NCBI GenBank assembly: GCA_964465125.1
Contig: CAYXIO010000011.1
Location: 21,648-85,647, forward strand
Direction: 5' to 3'
Source: CAYOHG01 sp964465125
GTDB lineage: Bacteria; Planctomycetota; Phycisphaerae; UBA1845; Fen-1342
DNA: 64,000 nucleotides
Part shown: positions 63,282 to 64,000 of the stretch, piece after piece
Position numbering within the stretch: the stretch's first letter is position 1
Layout of the letters: each line of letters starts with the position of its first letter
The notes under the pieces: generated by a model
Database searches by the model: none
What the model saw: the letters and a program-made list of their open reading frames with translations, nothing else
What the model was told of the DNA's origin: nothing
Made by a program: the position numbers and the translations under genes

Positions 63282-64000
63282 TTGAAGCGAACCCTGCTCG
63301 TGGCCGTCGTCTCGGGTCTAGGCTTGGCGGCGGTCGCAGCCTTCGCCCTCACGGATGAGAACCCGCCCAGAACGCACGACGCAACCAGGAAGAACGGATC
63401 GAGCGGTTCGCTCGGGTCGGTCGTGCCGGCAGCGGCCGTCTCCATGGCCCCGTCCATGTCGCCCGCCGCGCTCATCGACCTGGCCACCCGCGACCCCGAA
63501 GCCGTCGTCGCGCAGGCCATCACGCGCTACGAACGCGACGTTCGCGACTACGCCTGCCTGTTCACCAAGCAGGAGCGCATCAACGGCAAGCTGCGGCAGC
63601 AGGAAGCCATCCGCGTGCGCTATCGCGTCGAGCCCCAGTCGGTCTTCATGATCTGGGAGCGCAACGCCGACCAGGCTCGCCGCGTGCTTTTCATCGACAA
63701 GCCCGAGTACGTCGACAAGCACGGCCGCAAGACCGCCAAGGTCGAGCCCAACGGCTCGATCGCGCGGCTCTTCGTCTCCGAGATCATGATGCCCATCGAC
63801 GGCAGCGAGGCCCGCGCCAGCAGCCGCCGCACCATCGACGAATTCGGCTTCCGCGAGCTGCTCGACCTGCTGGTGCGCTACAACACGCTGGCGGCGAAGA
63901 ACGGCGTGCTCGATTTCCGCTTTGACCACGTGGGCGAGATCGACGGCCGGCCGACGCTGGTGTTCGTGCGGCACCTGCCATACGACCCGAAGAACGAAAC
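63282..64000 (+). CDS. DUF1571 secreted protein, truncated by window end
   Basis: At least 239 residues. Starts at TTG 63282, with GGAG seven bases upstream, and continues open to the end of the window. A hydrophobic N-terminus (TLLVAVVSGLGLAAVAAFAL) is a signal peptide or anchor. The domain after residue 75 (ITRYERDVRDYACLFTKQER, NGKLRQQEAIRVRYRVEPQS, VFMIWERNADQARRVLFID) matches DUF1571, a planctomycete-rich family with an LolA-like lipoprotein-carrier fold. Function unknown; C-terminus missing. Confidence 0.85.
   Translation, partial: MKRTLLVAVVSGLGLAAVAAFALTDENPPRTHDATRKNGSSGSLGSVVPAAAVSMAPSMSPAALIDLATRDPEAVVAQAITRYERDVRDYACLFTKQERINGKLRQQEAIRVRYRVEPQSVFMIWERNADQARRVLFIDKPEYVDKHGRKTAKVEPNGSIARLFVSEIMMPIDGSEARASSRRTIDEFGFRELLDLLVRYNTLAAKNGVLDFRFDHVGEIDGRPTLVFVRHLPYDPKNE

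Overview
The window is one 64 kb piece of a GC-rich bacterial genome, most likely a planctomycete (Planctomycetota, perhaps Phycisphaerae). The evidence is the mix of families: a dockerin-like C-terminus on a secreted protein, Gfo/Idh/MocA oxidoreductases (one with a twin-arginine signal), ThuA-DUF1080 fusions, HEAT-repeat secreted proteins, DUF1570 and DUF1571 proteins, a prepilin-type protein with a DG-type C-terminal motif, and a VWA/BatA-like protein. Lipid A genes (lpxD, lpxC-fabZ fusion, lpxA) and an OprP-like porin show a diderm envelope. A 10-N scaffold gap (59861-59870) shows that this is a draft assembly. I see no rRNA, tRNA, CRISPR array, insertion sequence or prophage. The window reads as ordinary chromosome. 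Because GC is high, very long open frames on the wrong strand are common; they were ignored.

Layout. 1-4.6 kb: a truncated subtilisin-like protease and a large dockerin-tailed secreted protein, both on the minus strand. 4.8-5.6 kb: yceH. 5.6-8.7 kb: a tight minus-strand operon of HEAT lipoprotein, RsbW-like kinase, STAS protein, MlaE-like permease and RNase HII-like protein. 8.7-10.5 kb: a beta-phosphoglucomutase-like HAD and a DUF1573 protein. 10.8-17.7 kb: porin, radical SAM protein, a small RRM protein, an Agl23-like membrane protein and ApbE. 17.7-24 kb: a carbohydrate-type cluster (Tat-exported Gfo/Idh/MocA, HEAT protein, ThuA-DUF1080-DUF1080 fusion). 24.5-26.6 kb: a large polytopic membrane protein. 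26.7-30.2 kb: succinate dehydrogenase/fumarate reductase sdhCAB. 30.7-33.5 kb: recR, ybaB, dnaX and the SRP RNA gene ffs, transcribed leftward. 33.8-36.5 kb: a second RRM protein, a prepilin-like protein and a sterol-desaturase-family hydroxylase.

36.8-43 kb: Gfo/Idh/MocA, an OmpH/Skp-like chaperone, lpxD, lpxC-fabZ, lpxA and another Gfo/Idh/MocA overlapping lpxA, together an outer-membrane biogenesis and lipid A operon. 43-48 kb: a GHL10-like lipoprotein, glycosyltransferase 2, type-4 uracil-DNA glycosylase, a LuxR-type regulator with a degenerate receiver, and a DUF1570 protein. 48.2-53.4 kb (minus): an OPA-family transporter, recJ, mtnP and mqnD (futalosine-route menaquinone synthesis, which fits the quinone-linked sdhCAB). 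53.5-64 kb: an esterase, DNA topoisomerase VI subunit B without its A subunit, a deoxyhypusine-synthase-like protein, a proline-rich lipoprotein, the VWA/BatA-like gene carrying the gap, a two-ACT-domain protein, an alpha/beta hydrolase and a DUF1571 protein cut by the window end.

The most interesting points are the stand-alone topoisomerase VI B gene, the kinase/STAS/MlaE partner-switch operon, the lpxA-coupled oxidoreductase (a candidate for 3-amino sugar lipid A precursor synthesis), the receiver domain lacking all usual phosphorylation residues, and the two RRM genes that share long leaders and long inverted repeats just after their stop codons.
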